Positions 1 through 7,153 of a stretch of 28,103 nt of DNA are shown in pieces; position 1 is the first letter of the stretch; every line of letters begins with the position of its first letter. Origin of the DNA: Ruminococcaceae bacterium UBA1244 (lineage in GTDB: Bacteria; Bacillota; Clostridia; Oscillospirales; Acutalibacteraceae). The DNA is taken from assembly GCA_002308635.1 (NCBI GenBank), contig DBWG01000159.1, positions 1 through 28,103 of the forward strand, read 5' to 3'. The notes beneath the pieces are model-generated. The model was not told the origin of the DNA. It saw only the letters and a program-made list of their open reading frames with translations, and did not search any database. A program made the translations under genes and the position numbers.

Positions 1-1526
1 AAAGGATCATATGTTTGGCATTAGTTCTCATGCTGACCTTAGGAGCGGCGGCGTGTTCATCCTCCAAGGAGGATACTTCAAGCAAGGCATCAGCTCCGGC
101 TATCACCAACGAAGAAAAGACTATCCCGGAAAAACACGATAAAATAAGGGATGGTTCCGATGCGGACAGTACGGATACGGAAGATGTAAAAGAAGATACT
201 CCGCTGTCTGATATCGTCCCCGAATCAGGCGAAAAGGGAGTTTATGAGGGGATAAGAGCAGCCGAAGGAAAAATGTATGCCGACGGTATGTATACAAGAC
301 CGGAATCGCCGTTGGCAGAGTATAATGCCGTGACAGAAAAAGCGGCTGATGATACTGCACCGCATCTTGAAGAGACGGCTCCGGATATGCCGGCAGTCGA
401 AGAACCGGACGAAGAATATCCCGGCGATGATGAACTGATAATCGACGATCCTGTAGTTGACGATCCGATCTATTCACCTGCTCCGGAAGCCCGTCTTCTT
501 ACAGCCGGTGAATGGAACGACAATGAAAACTGGGGATTTTTCACCAACCTCGTAAAATCGGGCAGAGTAGAATTCCCGTCATACGGAATTGATCCACGCC
601 ACCGTTATGAAGTAAATGTAAATAAGCCTGACGGAACGGCTCTTGCAAACGCAAAGGTCACTCTCTGCAATAGTCGGGGAGAAGCCATCTGGAACGCAGT
701 TACAGACAAGAACGGAAAGGCCTATGTTTTTGATCCGTCAAACGAGTACGGCAGCTATGTCATTGCGGAAAGCGGCGGAAAAAGCCAGACCGGAATTATA
801 GCTGAGCTTTCAATAGACCCCGGCATTGATGATGACACACCCAGCGGTCAGGAGATGCCATTGACAATCAGAGAGGACAAGATAGAGATCACTCTTGATA
901 CTGATGCCAAAGCATACAAAGACATGGACATCATGTTTATCCTTGACACAACAGGTTCAATGGGCGATGAGATGATGTTCCTTCAGAAGGAATTTTCTGA
1001 GCTTACAAAAGAAATAGGCACACAGAATGCCCGTTTTTCAGTGAATTTCTATCGTGACAAGGGCGATGAATACGTAACAAAATGCAATGATTTTACAACC
1101 GACACGGCAGCTCTCCAGAAGGCGCTCAATGATGAGTTTGCCGAAGGAGGCGGAGATACTCCCGAAGCCGTTGACAAAATACTTGAAGAAACAATGCTCA
1201 AATCGGATTGGAGAGATGAATCGGTAAAGATCGCTTTCCTGATCTTTGATGCACCTCCGCACGATGGTACAGAAGAAACGATCATCAAGGCAGTAAAGGC
1301 TGCCGCAGAAAAGGGAATAAGACTTATCCCCGTAGTTTCTTCAAACAGCGAAAGAGATACCGAGCTTTTCGGAAGGGCTATTGCCATAACAACAGGCGGA
1401 ACCTATGTTTTCCTGACAGACGACTCCGGCATCGGTGATTCGCACCTTGAACCGATAATCGGTGACTATAAGGTTGAAAAGCTCTATGACATTATCATAA
1501 GACTGGTCAACAGCTATAGGCAGTAA
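1..1526 (+). CDS. vWA-domain lipoprotein, 5'-truncated by window edge
   Basis: The frame is open back to base 3, and the residues before the first possible in-window start (TTG at 15) are still hydrophobic signal peptide, so the true start lies outside the window. The signal peptide ends at a lipobox-like LGAAAC, followed by a Ser/Asp/Glu-rich linker (about residues 15-155, counted from the TTG). Next come an AGEWNDNENW motif (164-173), a small beta domain resembling carboxypeptidase-regulatory/Ig-like folds (198-260), and a von Willebrand A domain (about 304-500) with a MIDAS-like DTTGS motif at 311-315. The last domain usually binds a metal ion and mediates protein contacts. This should be an extracytoplasmic lipid-anchored protein; its ligand cannot be told. 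The Thr in the DxTxS motif is a tolerated variant. Confidence 0.85.
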   Translation, partial: RIICLALVLMLTLGAAACSSSKEDTSSKASAPAITNEEKTIPEKHDKIRDGSDADSTDTEDVKEDTPLSDIVPESGEKGVYEGIRAAEGKMYADGMYTRPESPLAEYNAVTEKAADDTAPHLEETAPDMPAVEEPDEEYPGDDELIIDDPVVDDPIYSPAPEARLLTAGEWNDNENWGFFTNLVKSGRVEFPSYGIDPRHRYEVNVNKPDGTALANAKVTLCNSRGEAIWNAVTDKNGKAYVFDPSNEYGSYVIAESGGKSQTGIIAELSIDPGIDDDTPSGQEMPLTIREDKIEITLDTDAKAYKDMDIMFILDTTGSMGDEMMFLQKEFSELTKEIGTQNARFSVNFYRDKGDEYVTKCNDFTTDTAALQKALNDEFAEGGGDTPEAVDKILEETMLKSDWRDESVKIAFLIFDAPPHDGTEETIIKAVKAAAEKGIRLIPVVSSNSERDTELFGRAIAITTGGTYVFLTDDSGIGDSHLEPIIGDYKVEKLYDIIIRLVNSYRQ

Positions 1527-1530
1527 AAAA

Positions 1531-1565
1531 AGCACCCTGTCATGCGGCAGGGTGCTGAATTTTAA
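1531..1565. terminator. Bidirectional terminator between vWA lipoprotein and radC
   Basis: A 9-bp perfect stem (AGCACCCTG / CAGGGTGCT, 1531-1539 and 1548-1556) has an 8-nt loop. Read on the minus strand it ends in a T-run from the A tract at 1525-1531, so it fits radC best. The plus-strand tail (TGAATTTT) is weaker. Confidence 0.85.
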
Positions 1566-1611
1566 CATAAGGGATTCCGGAACGCTGTGTGAGCTTTGCT
1601 GTGTTCGTTGG

Positions 1612-2316
1612 CTATCTGAAAAAGAATATGCGCTCGCATCCGTCTATCTCCGACATACACGTATATTCCATGTCGGCAACTATAACGTGGTCGAGAAGAG
1701 TTACTCCGATAGCTTTCAGGGCATCACGCAGGCTGACAGTAACACTTATGTCAGTTTCTGACGGAAGCGCAATGCCGCTTGGATGATTGTGGGCAATGAC
1801 TGCGCCGCCTGCTTTATACTTAACTGCCAGCTGCAGTATCTTTCTGATGTTGACCTCTGAGGCGGAGATAGAGCCCTTGCTGATAATATCGCAGAAAAGC
1901 CGCTTTCCTCTCGGGTCAAGCAGCATCAGCAGAACCTGTTCTTCGTCCGTTCCGATAAAATACCGCAGTATGTTTTCGCCTATGTTTTCGGAATTGATGA
2001 TGTCGCTGCTGTTTTGCTGGTATTTGTCGTTGTAATATCTTGAACAGTATTCCGGCATCATCTTGAGAAGTACAGCGGCGTTGCGGCTGAGACCGGCTTC
2101 GATAAGGGCGTCTATCGGTGCGTCAAATACTCCCGAAAGCGAACCGAAGCGGTTGAGCAGGATGTGTGCAGTTTCGTTTGTATCTTTACGGGGAATAGCA
2201 TAGAACAAAAGCAGCTCCAAAGCCTGATGGTCACGGAACTTATCAAGTCCCTCAGACATGAAGCGCTCACGGACCCTGTCACGGTGTCCGTCATGCAGAC
2301 CTTTTATCTGACTCAT
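1612..2316 (-). CDS. radC: RadC/JAB-domain protein
   Basis: The protein has 234 residues, close to the usual RadC length. The N-terminal half contains a helix-hairpin-helix-like stretch (about 53-90). The C-terminal half carries the JAMM metal-binding signature HNHPSG (176-181) followed by SETD (186-189), giving the HxH...SxxD pattern. RadC proteins were named for DNA repair, but the biochemical role of the family is unsettled; the fold suggests a metal-dependent hydrolase. AGGAG lies a few bases upstream of the ATG, and a consensus promoter lies just beyond. The gene stands alone, convergent with the preceding lipoprotein. Confidence 0.93.
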   Translation of the reverse strand: MSQIKGLHDGHRDRVRERFMSEGLDKFRDHQALELLLFYAIPRKDTNETAHILLNRFGSLSGVFDAPIDALIEAGLSRNAAVLLKMMPEYCSRYYNDKYQQNSSDIINSENIGENILRYFIGTDEEQVLLMLLDPRGKRLFCDIISKGSISASEVNIRKILQLAVKYKAGGAVIAHNHPSGIALPSETDISVTVSLRDALKAIGVTLLDHVIVADMEYTCMSEIDGCERIFFFR

Positions 2317-2347
2317 TTGGGGTCTCCTTTAAAAAGTAATATATCCT

Positions 2348-2376
2348 ATTATAACTTATCATCCATTGATTTTCAA
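2348..2376 (-). promoter_or_regulatory. radC promoter
   Basis: Minus strand: -35 TTGAAA (2371-2376), 17-bp spacer, -10 TATAAT (2348-2353). It lies about 30 bp upstream of the radC start. Confidence 0.75.
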
Positions 2377-2517
2377 TCATATTATTTGATTCCTGCAAAA
2401 AACAGACCGGTTTTTTATCCCGCTGTTTTTAGTTATCACTGAGCTTGTGCATCTCCGGGAATAATTTTGTGCTGACTGTGAAATAATATAAAATTGGAGC
2501 GTGTTGTTAAAATCATA

Positions 2518-2545
2518 TTGACATATTACGAATTTGTGGTATAAT
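2518..2545 (+). promoter_or_regulatory. Promoter of first small lipoprotein
   Basis: -35 TTGACA (2518-2523), 16-bp spacer, extended -10 TGGTATAAT (hexamer 2540-2545). The TGTGGTATAATGC core is repeated exactly ahead of the third lipoprotein gene at 3605-3617, which suggests common origin. Confidence 0.85.
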
Positions 2546-2592
2546 GCGGATGAGGGGACTTTGTTTCTGTATTAAGGGGTAATAGTATTATT

Positions 2593-2994
2593 ATGAAAAA
2601 GATTTTCAGATCGGGATTTCTTCTAATGATGACATTGATAATGGTTCTTTGTGCCGTTTCATGCAGTGCCGGAAACGGCTTTGTTGGAACGTGGGTTTTT
2701 GTTGTTGATAAGGATCTGATGTCTCCCGAGGAGCTTTCTCAGTATGATTCATTTGATGATACTACCAAAGTCACTCAGGTCATAGAGATCTACAAAAAAG
2801 GTACAGGTACCTATACGATAACCGATCCCTACGGCAAAGAAACATCTACCGACGTGAGCTGGAAGGCTAACGGCGACAGGCTTATCATAACAAACAGCGA
2901 AAACGTTGAGGAAGTCTTTGTATATAAAGACGGAAAGCTTTATCGTCAGGATAGTATGCACGATAAGCCGTATATGTATTTTGTAAAAGAATGA
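2593..2994 (+). CDS. Small lipoprotein, paralog 1 of 3
   Basis: A 133-residue predicted lipoprotein: hydrophobic signal with a relaxed lipobox AVSC (Cys24), then one compact domain (about 29-133). The domain opens with a VGTW motif, has a two-strand T/Y/D-rich middle, and ends in PYMYFVKE. The same layout (V-G-x-W opening, DG turn, P-x-M-x-F-x-K ending) recurs in the next two genes, so they appear to be tandem paralogs of one lipocalin-like, all-beta family. No catalytic motif is visible. An AAGGGG element sits 13 bases before the ATG, longer than usual. Function unknown; probably on the outer face of the membrane. Confidence 0.85.
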   Translation: MKKIFRSGFLLMMTLIMVLCAVSCSAGNGFVGTWVFVVDKDLMSPEELSQYDSFDDTTKVTQVIEIYKKGTGTYTITDPYGKETSTDVSWKANGDRLIITNSENVEEVFVYKDGKLYRQDSMHDKPYMYFVKE

Positions 2995-2999
2995 ATTTG

Positions 3000-3031
3000 A
3001 TGCGGACGCAGAGATGCTGTCCGCATTTTTT
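3000..3031 (+). terminator. Intrinsic terminator inside the lipoprotein cluster
   Basis: Stem ATGCGGAC / GTCCGCAT (3000-3007 and 3019-3026) with an 11-nt loop, then a T tract. Only 24 bp separate it from the next start codon. Confidence 0.85.
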
Positions 3032-3055
3032 AAAATTTTAAACGGAGCAGTGGAT

Positions 3056-3553
3056 ATGAAAAATAAGAATAAGCTTTTTGCGGTACTTTTTTCTGCGGCA
3101 GTGATGCTCAGTGCCGCCGCCTGCGGAAATAAAGGCGAAAATGACGGCTCATCTGTTTTGGAGAGTACCGCCGGAATATCATCCGTTGAGTCTGCGGACA
3201 GCAATACGGGCACACATCAGCCGTCAGTTCTGAAGGAGATGTCCGCTGATGAAAATTCAACGGAACTGATCTGTCCTGACTATCTTGTCGGAGAATGGAA
3301 GCTGAAGCTTGATGTTGAGAGTGCGGAAGAATCAATAAAAAAAGCTGCCGAGGAACGCATGAGCAAAACAAGTATTGTTCTGTATTCCGACGGAAAAGCT
3401 ATGGGCTGTTACGGTGAATCTTCTGTTGCAGGATTCTGGGGAGTTGCCGGCGATCATCTTTACATAAGCCTGAATGATATAAAAGAAAAATTTGAATTTA
3501 CAAAGGATATCATAACAAGCGTCAACAATCCTGATATGTCGTTTGTAAAATGA
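3056..3553 (+). CDS. Small lipoprotein, paralog 2 of 3
   Basis: A 165-residue predicted lipoprotein. The start at 3056 is chosen because GGAG (3044-3047) is 8 bases upstream and the signal peptide begins there; an earlier in-frame ATG at 3014 lies inside the terminator hairpin. Cys23 follows MLSAAA. A Ser/Glu-rich linker (24-72) precedes a domain (74-165) that starts YLVGEW and ends NNPDMSFVK, matching the pattern of its two neighbours. A KAAEERMSK segment before the strands resembles the SESERQMLEG segment of paralog 3. No promoter is evident between the upstream terminator and this gene, so it may rely on read-through. Function unknown. Confidence 0.83.
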   Translation: MKNKNKLFAVLFSAAVMLSAAACGNKGENDGSSVLESTAGISSVESADSNTGTHQPSVLKEMSADENSTELICPDYLVGEWKLKLDVESAEESIKKAAEERMSKTSIVLYSDGKAMGCYGESSVAGFWGVAGDHLYISLNDIKEKFEFTKDIITSVNNPDMSFVK

Positions 3554-3587
3554 CTGTCCATAAAATAGTATTTTTGGTTCCTGCCAT

Positions 3588-3615
3588 TTGACATTATATT
3601 AAAATGTGGTATAAT
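3588..3615 (+). promoter_or_regulatory. Promoter of acidic-repeat lipoprotein
   Basis: -35 TTGACA (3588-3593), 16-bp spacer, extended -10 TGGTATAAT (hexamer 3610-3615). Same architecture and same core as the promoter at 2518-2545. Confidence 0.85.
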
Positions 3616-3654
3616 GCTGTTGGAACAATTTTATTGTTTTGGGAGGAAAAATAA

Positions 3655-4503
3655 ATGAAAAAAATATATGCTGTTGTTTTTGCGGCTGTCCTTTCGGCAT
3701 CTGTCTTTTGTATGACTGCCTGCGGCGAGGATATTAAAAACAGTTCGGAATTATCGGGTACTCCTGTTTTCAGCAGTGATGTTTCCAATCCGTTTGAAAC
3801 GTCCGATGCGGTTTCCGCAGATGAGGTATCAGCACAGAACTCTGAAAATGAAGTATCTGAGGCAAGTGAAGAAAGCTCTTCAAATAATGAGTCATCCGAA
3901 GAGCAGGAGACCAGCACGGATGATGAAAGCTCATCAGAGCCATCCGAAAAGGAAAGCGAGCCTGTGATTGAGGACTCTGAAGACGAAGATTCCGAGGATG
4001 AGGATTCCGAGGATGAAGATTCCGAGGATGAGGATTCCGAAGACGAAGACTCCGAGGATGAAGATTCCGAAGACGAAGATTCCGAAGACGAAGACTCCGA
4101 GGACGAAGATTCCGAAGACGAAGACTCCGAGGATGAAGATTCCGAAGACGAAGACTCTGAGGATGAAGAACCGTCTGAATCGCTGCCCGAAGGAAAGATA
4201 ATCAAGGCTTATGTCGGAAATTGGAAATCAGGTTATGACCTTTCTTCTTTCAGTGAATCCGAAAGACAGATGCTTGAAGGATACCTGAGCGAGGTGAGCA
4301 TGGAGATAGAACTTTTCGATGACGGAACGGCAAAGGTTATCAGCTATTATTATGACCAGAGCGGAGAAACTGCCGAAGGAGAATGGTGCGCAGACGGCAA
4401 GAATGTTTATATAGATATTATGGGAGATGTTGCAAACTTCGTTTACAGCGGCGGAAAGCTGACATCGGAATCCATGCCGTATATGTATTTTACCAAAGCC
4501 TGA
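3655..4503 (+). CDS. Small lipoprotein, paralog 3 of 3, with SEDED acidic repeat
   Basis: A 282-residue predicted lipoprotein with GGGAGG upstream of the ATG. The signal ends at MTAC (Cys23). Residues 30-107 are Ser/Glu/Asp-rich. Residues 108-172 are 13 perfect or near-perfect SEDED pentapeptides. The C-terminal domain (about 182-282) starts AYVGNW, contains a DDGTA turn and ends MPYMYFTK, matching the two preceding lipoproteins. The acidic tract could act as an extended spacer or bind divalent cations or phosphorylated partners, but that is inference. A strong terminator follows. The domain is probably displayed away from the membrane on this stalk. Confidence 0.87.
   Translation: MKKIYAVVFAAVLSASVFCMTACGEDIKNSSELSGTPVFSSDVSNPFETSDAVSADEVSAQNSENEVSEASEESSSNNESSEEQETSTDDESSSEPSEKESEPVIEDSEDEDSEDEDSEDEDSEDEDSEDEDSEDEDSEDEDSEDEDSEDEDSEDEDSEDEDSEDEDSEDEEPSESLPEGKIIKAYVGNWKSGYDLSSFSESERQMLEGYLSEVSMEIELFDDGTAKVISYYYDQSGETAEGEWCADGKNVYIDIMGDVANFVYSGGKLTSESMPYMYFTKA
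3976..4170 (+). repeat. 13 x 15-bp tandem repeat encoding SEDED
   Basis: Thirteen in-frame 15-bp units, each TC(T/C) GA(A/G) GA(T/C) GA(A/G) GA(T/C), the last ending in GAA. Synonymous third-position differences are mixed among units, so the tract is not a fresh expansion although it could still slip. Confidence 0.95.
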
Positions 4504-4520
4504 CAGGATATAAAGATCAT

Positions 4521-4559
4521 ACCGCAGACAGATATAACCGCTGTCTGCGGTAGTTTTTT
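4521..4559 (+). terminator. Terminator of lipoprotein cluster
   Basis: Perfect 11-bp stem ACCGCAGACAG / CTGTCTGCGGT (4521-4531, 4541-4551), then AGTTTTTT. Confidence 0.95.
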
Positions 4560-4635
4560 GTATATGTTTCGGTATAAATTTTTACCCATAAGGCGGGCTT
4601 TGGTTGAAATGGTATAAAAATCCTCAAATTTTCTA

Positions 4636-4664
4636 TTGTAATTTGTGTCAGAATGTGTTATTAT
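4636..4664 (+). promoter_or_regulatory. Probable ireB promoter
   Basis: -35 TTGTAA (4636-4641), 17-bp spacer, -10 TATTAT (4659-4664). This implies a leader of about 70 nt. A second weaker TGGTATAAA lies upstream near 4611. Confidence 0.5.
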
Positions 4665-4741
4665 TAATGTACGCACGGATTCATTCCCTGTCAGTTGATT
4701 GGTGACGGGGATATAGGTGGCAGAGTACGGAGGTGGTATTA

Positions 4742-4987
4742 GTGCTTGACAAAACAATGATATTCTCAATAACAGATAATCGTGAAGAAAGTGTCCGCAC
4801 GATCCTCACAACAGTTTATGAGGCTCTTGAAGAAAAGGGCTATAATCCTATCAACCAGATCGTTGGTTATATTCTATCTGAGGATCCGACATATATCACC
4901 ACACACAACAATGCGAGGTCGTTGATCCGTAAGATCGACAGAGATGATTTGTTGGAGGTACTCCTGAAAAGCTACCTGAAATCATAG
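4742..4987 (+). CDS. ireB: IreB family regulatory phosphoprotein
   Basis: An 81-residue member of the IreB family (formerly UPF0297/DUF965), recognised by the near-invariant core VYEALEEKGYNPINQIVGY (residues 25-43) and the C-terminal NARSLIRKIDRDDLL block (57-71). The start is placed at GTG 4742 because GGAGG (4729-4733) lies 8 bases upstream; an in-frame GTG at 4733 overlaps the ribosome site itself. In Enterococcus, IreB is a phosphorylated substrate of the PASTA kinase IreK and affects cephalosporin tolerance. In many Firmicutes this gene sits beside ruvX and a DUF1292 gene; here the neighbour is a different small gene. Confidence 0.93.
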   Translation: MLDKTMIFSITDNREESVRTILTTVYEALEEKGYNPINQIVGYILSEDPTYITTHNNARSLIRKIDRDDLLEVLLKSYLKS

Positions 4988-5013
4988 CTTATTTCACAGA
5001 ACGGAGGCAGATC

Positions 5014-5319
5014 ATGGCTGAAGAAAAAAATGGCTTCTTGATGTATAAAGGAAAGCCGCTTGTTCGCTGCGGCGATACGCTCTATTATGGAAGTATGAGC
5101 GATCCGTTTGTTATCAAACTGCAGATCAAGTCCAAGACCAAGTCGGATGAGCTTGAGGTCGCCGACAAGGTCTCTATTCAACTTTTGAGTACTGACCCGG
5201 ATATCAGTCCAAGAAAAGCAATAGTAAAGACGAGCGAAAAACCGACTCTCTATCTTGCAATTGATATCGCCAGCGTCTGGCTGCAAAAGGCTCTTAAAGA
5301 AGCGTCAAAAAATCAGTAA
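5014..5319 (+). CDS. Conserved-looking hypothetical protein next to ireB
   Basis: A 101-residue soluble protein with no signal peptide or membrane segment. GGAGG sits just upstream of the ATG, and the gene starts 26 bp after ireB, so the two are probably co-transcribed. It opens with a GFLMYKGKPLVRCGDTLYYG strand-rich segment (7-26), continues with DELEVADKVSIQLLSTDP (47-64), and ends in an amphipathic helix (about 78-97, IDIASVWLQKALKEA). The composition suggests a small mixed alpha/beta domain. I do not recognise a named family with certainty and assign no function. Position suggests a link to IreB or to envelope or translation housekeeping. Confidence 0.85.
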   Translation: MAEEKNGFLMYKGKPLVRCGDTLYYGSMSDPFVIKLQIKSKTKSDELEVADKVSIQLLSTDPDISPRKAIVKTSEKPTLYLAIDIASVWLQKALKEASKNQ

Positions 5320-5324
5320 AAAAA

Positions 5325-5359
5325 GGTCCGGCCCTTTATTGGGTCGGATCTTTTGTTTT
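5325..5359. terminator. Bidirectional terminator at convergent gene ends
   Basis: A 10-bp stem with two G-U pairs (GGTCCGGCCC 5325-5334 / GGGTCGGATC 5341-5350) and a 6-nt loop. It is preceded by seven A (T-run on minus) and followed by TTTTGTTTT. The stop codon of the minus gene lies in the loop. Confidence 0.88.
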
Positions 5360-7153
5360 GCCGTTATTTTTGGGATAATCAGCAAGCTCGCAGAGGTGCC
5401 TGCGGTATCCTCTGCGCACAAACGGATAGCGTATCATAAAATCAATGCTCCTGAAAAACAGCCTGAACAGGTTGAGCCAGAGCCGCCTACGCCTGATCGT
5501 TGTCACATAGCCGTTTTTTGCGGCAGGATCGTAGTGGAGCATACGCCTGTGCTTGTAGAAATTTGTTACTCTCGGCTGTGCAAGGTCGGACATATAAAAA
5601 TCATCCTTATCCTTCCGGTAAAAGCATGACGGGAGAAGTATGCCGTTGAGGGAAAGAAACTGCTTTTTCAGGTGACTTTTTTCTGTGCGTGAGCGGGTAT
5701 ATTTTTCTTCATCGTAATATACGCCGTATTCATCCATAAGCGTTTTGTCGTTCTTGAGCGGCAGACAGCGAGCCATGAGAGACTGGTTCAGTAAAGCAGT
5801 GTCTGTGCTGTTGAAGTGCTTCCAGCCTTTGAGATAGTCCCTGTATGCTGAGAAAATAAGGTCAGCAAGAAAGTACCGCTGAAAAATAGTCTGTTTAAGG
5901 ACGCTTGCAATAAGCTTTCTGAGCTGAAACATGGTATAGCCTTTTTTTGAATCAACAGACGTGAGTATAAGCTCGTTGCGCTTGATATAGTATTCCTGAA
6001 AGCCGGGATATTTTGTGTCAAAATCCTCGTGCCAGACAGCTATGCCGTTTATGAGTGCTATCCTGTCAGCACATCTCAGGGAGTATTCTATATCATCCAA
6101 CTTTACAAAAAACTGGAGCGGATAACCGTATTTTTCCTGCCAGTCAGCAGGAAAGCAGAAGAACCACCAGGCATTGTAATTGCCTTCGGGATAATATGCG
6201 GTTTCAAAGACATTTTCTCTTTTTGTGATATCCGTTTCTGTGCCTATGGAATGGAGTCTTTTTCCGTCCCATACAGCACTTACTTCGTGTTGAGTGACCA
6301 TATCGCTGAGCCTTATCATAGTGCCGCCGACAGAAAGCTCCTTCATGCCGGGGCTTCTGAGCCTGAGAATGGCATAGACTCTCAGCAGCATTTCGCAGTC
6401 GAGAACGATATCGTCATCCATAAACAGGATATGCGTAAATTTTCTGCCGCTGTTTACGGCTTCATAATAGCCCCTCGTAAATCCGCCGCTGCCGCCTGTA
6501 TTGTCATTCAAAACGAGTGTTACGTTTTCGTTTTCGATAGTCTCAGGTTTGAGTGTGCGGCCGTTGTCGACTATATAGAAGTGGATATTATTTTTATTAA
6601 GTATCTTGCTGTTATTCAGATACCTGTTTATTGCGGCGTGATTGTGAAGAAGGAATTTTTCTCTTTTAAAGGTGCAGATAACAACGGCGATATCAACGGG
6701 GCTGAGCTGTTCAGAAACGGTATAGAATCCTCCGCCGAAAAGCTTACCGCCGTTTGAAGTCAGGGTGAAATAAACAGTGTCTGACATTTCAAGTGCGGTG
6801 CTGATGTCAGCGGAAAATTCTTCGGGACTGCTGCATGACAGCTCTTTTTCGGTTATAAGCTCTTCTTCAAAACCGCCTTCGGATTTTTTTACACCAAAAA
6901 TACGCACAACAAAATTACCGCATACTCTCAGCTTCAAAAACAGATTCGGGAGTTTGCAGTATTCCTTGTACTTTACGGCAGAGAAGGAATTGAAATATGT
7001 GTCGAAGCCTGCCGTACCGTCAATATTGAGAAAGCCTTCTTCTTCGCAGTATCGGACGGATGGAGAGTCCGTCCGATAGTATAGCTCTGTTTTTCCGCAA
7101 ATATCACTGTGCGGAAAAATAACACTGCGAATTATCGTTGGTTCTTTATTCAC
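5336..7153 (-). CDS. GlfT2-like galactofuranosyltransferase (GT2 family)
   Basis: About 605 residues. The GTG at 7153 is preferred: AGGAAG lies 6 bases upstream and GTGAATAA overlaps the stop of the mutase gene, indicating translational coupling. Residues 1-150 form a beta-sandwich-like domain as in GlfT2. The GT-A catalytic core (about 152-400) shows VVICTFKRE, NDNTGGSGGF (217-226), the metal-binding DDD (246-248), KLDDIEY (351-357) and WHEDFD (374-379). The C-terminal third is helical and basic. Mycobacterial GlfT2 adds galactofuranose from UDP-Galf in alternating linkages. The adjacent UDP-galactopyranose mutase strongly supports Galf transfer here, probably onto a membrane-linked surface glycan. 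Confidence 0.9.
   Translation of the reverse strand: MNKEPTIIRSVIFPHSDICGKTELYYRTDSPSVRYCEEEGFLNIDGTAGFDTYFNSFSAVKYKEYCKLPNLFLKLRVCGNFVVRIFGVKKSEGGFEEELITEKELSCSSPEEFSADISTALEMSDTVYFTLTSNGGKLFGGGFYTVSEQLSPVDIAVVICTFKREKFLLHNHAAINRYLNNSKILNKNNIHFYIVDNGRTLKPETIENENVTLVLNDNTGGSGGFTRGYYEAVNSGRKFTHILFMDDDIVLDCEMLLRVYAILRLRSPGMKELSVGGTMIRLSDMVTQHEVSAVWDGKRLHSIGTETDITKRENVFETAYYPEGNYNAWWFFCFPADWQEKYGYPLQFFVKLDDIEYSLRCADRIALINGIAVWHEDFDTKYPGFQEYYIKRNELILTSVDSKKGYTMFQLRKLIASVLKQTIFQRYFLADLIFSAYRDYLKGWKHFNSTDTALLNQSLMARCLPLKNDKTLMDEYGVYYDEEKYTRSRTEKSHLKKQFLSLNGILLPSCFYRKDKDDFYMSDLAQPRVTNFYKHRRMLHYDPAAKNGYVTTIRRRRLWLNLFRLFFRSIDFMIRYPFVRRGYRRHLCELADYPKNNGKTKDPTQ

Noticed and set aside
3976..4170. Possible CRISPR-like array
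   Set aside because: Units are 15 bp, head to tail with no spacers, and in frame with a protein.
3594..4205. Open frame on the minus strand encoding a long SSSSE repeat opposite the acidic lipoprotein
   Set aside because: It is the mirror of the SEDED codon repeat. It has no ribosome site and the plus frame has signal peptide, promoter and terminator.
6029..6757. 242-codon open frame antisense to the GlfT2-like gene
   Set aside because: The minus frame has clear catalytic motifs; the plus frame is Cys/aromatic-rich shadow sequence.
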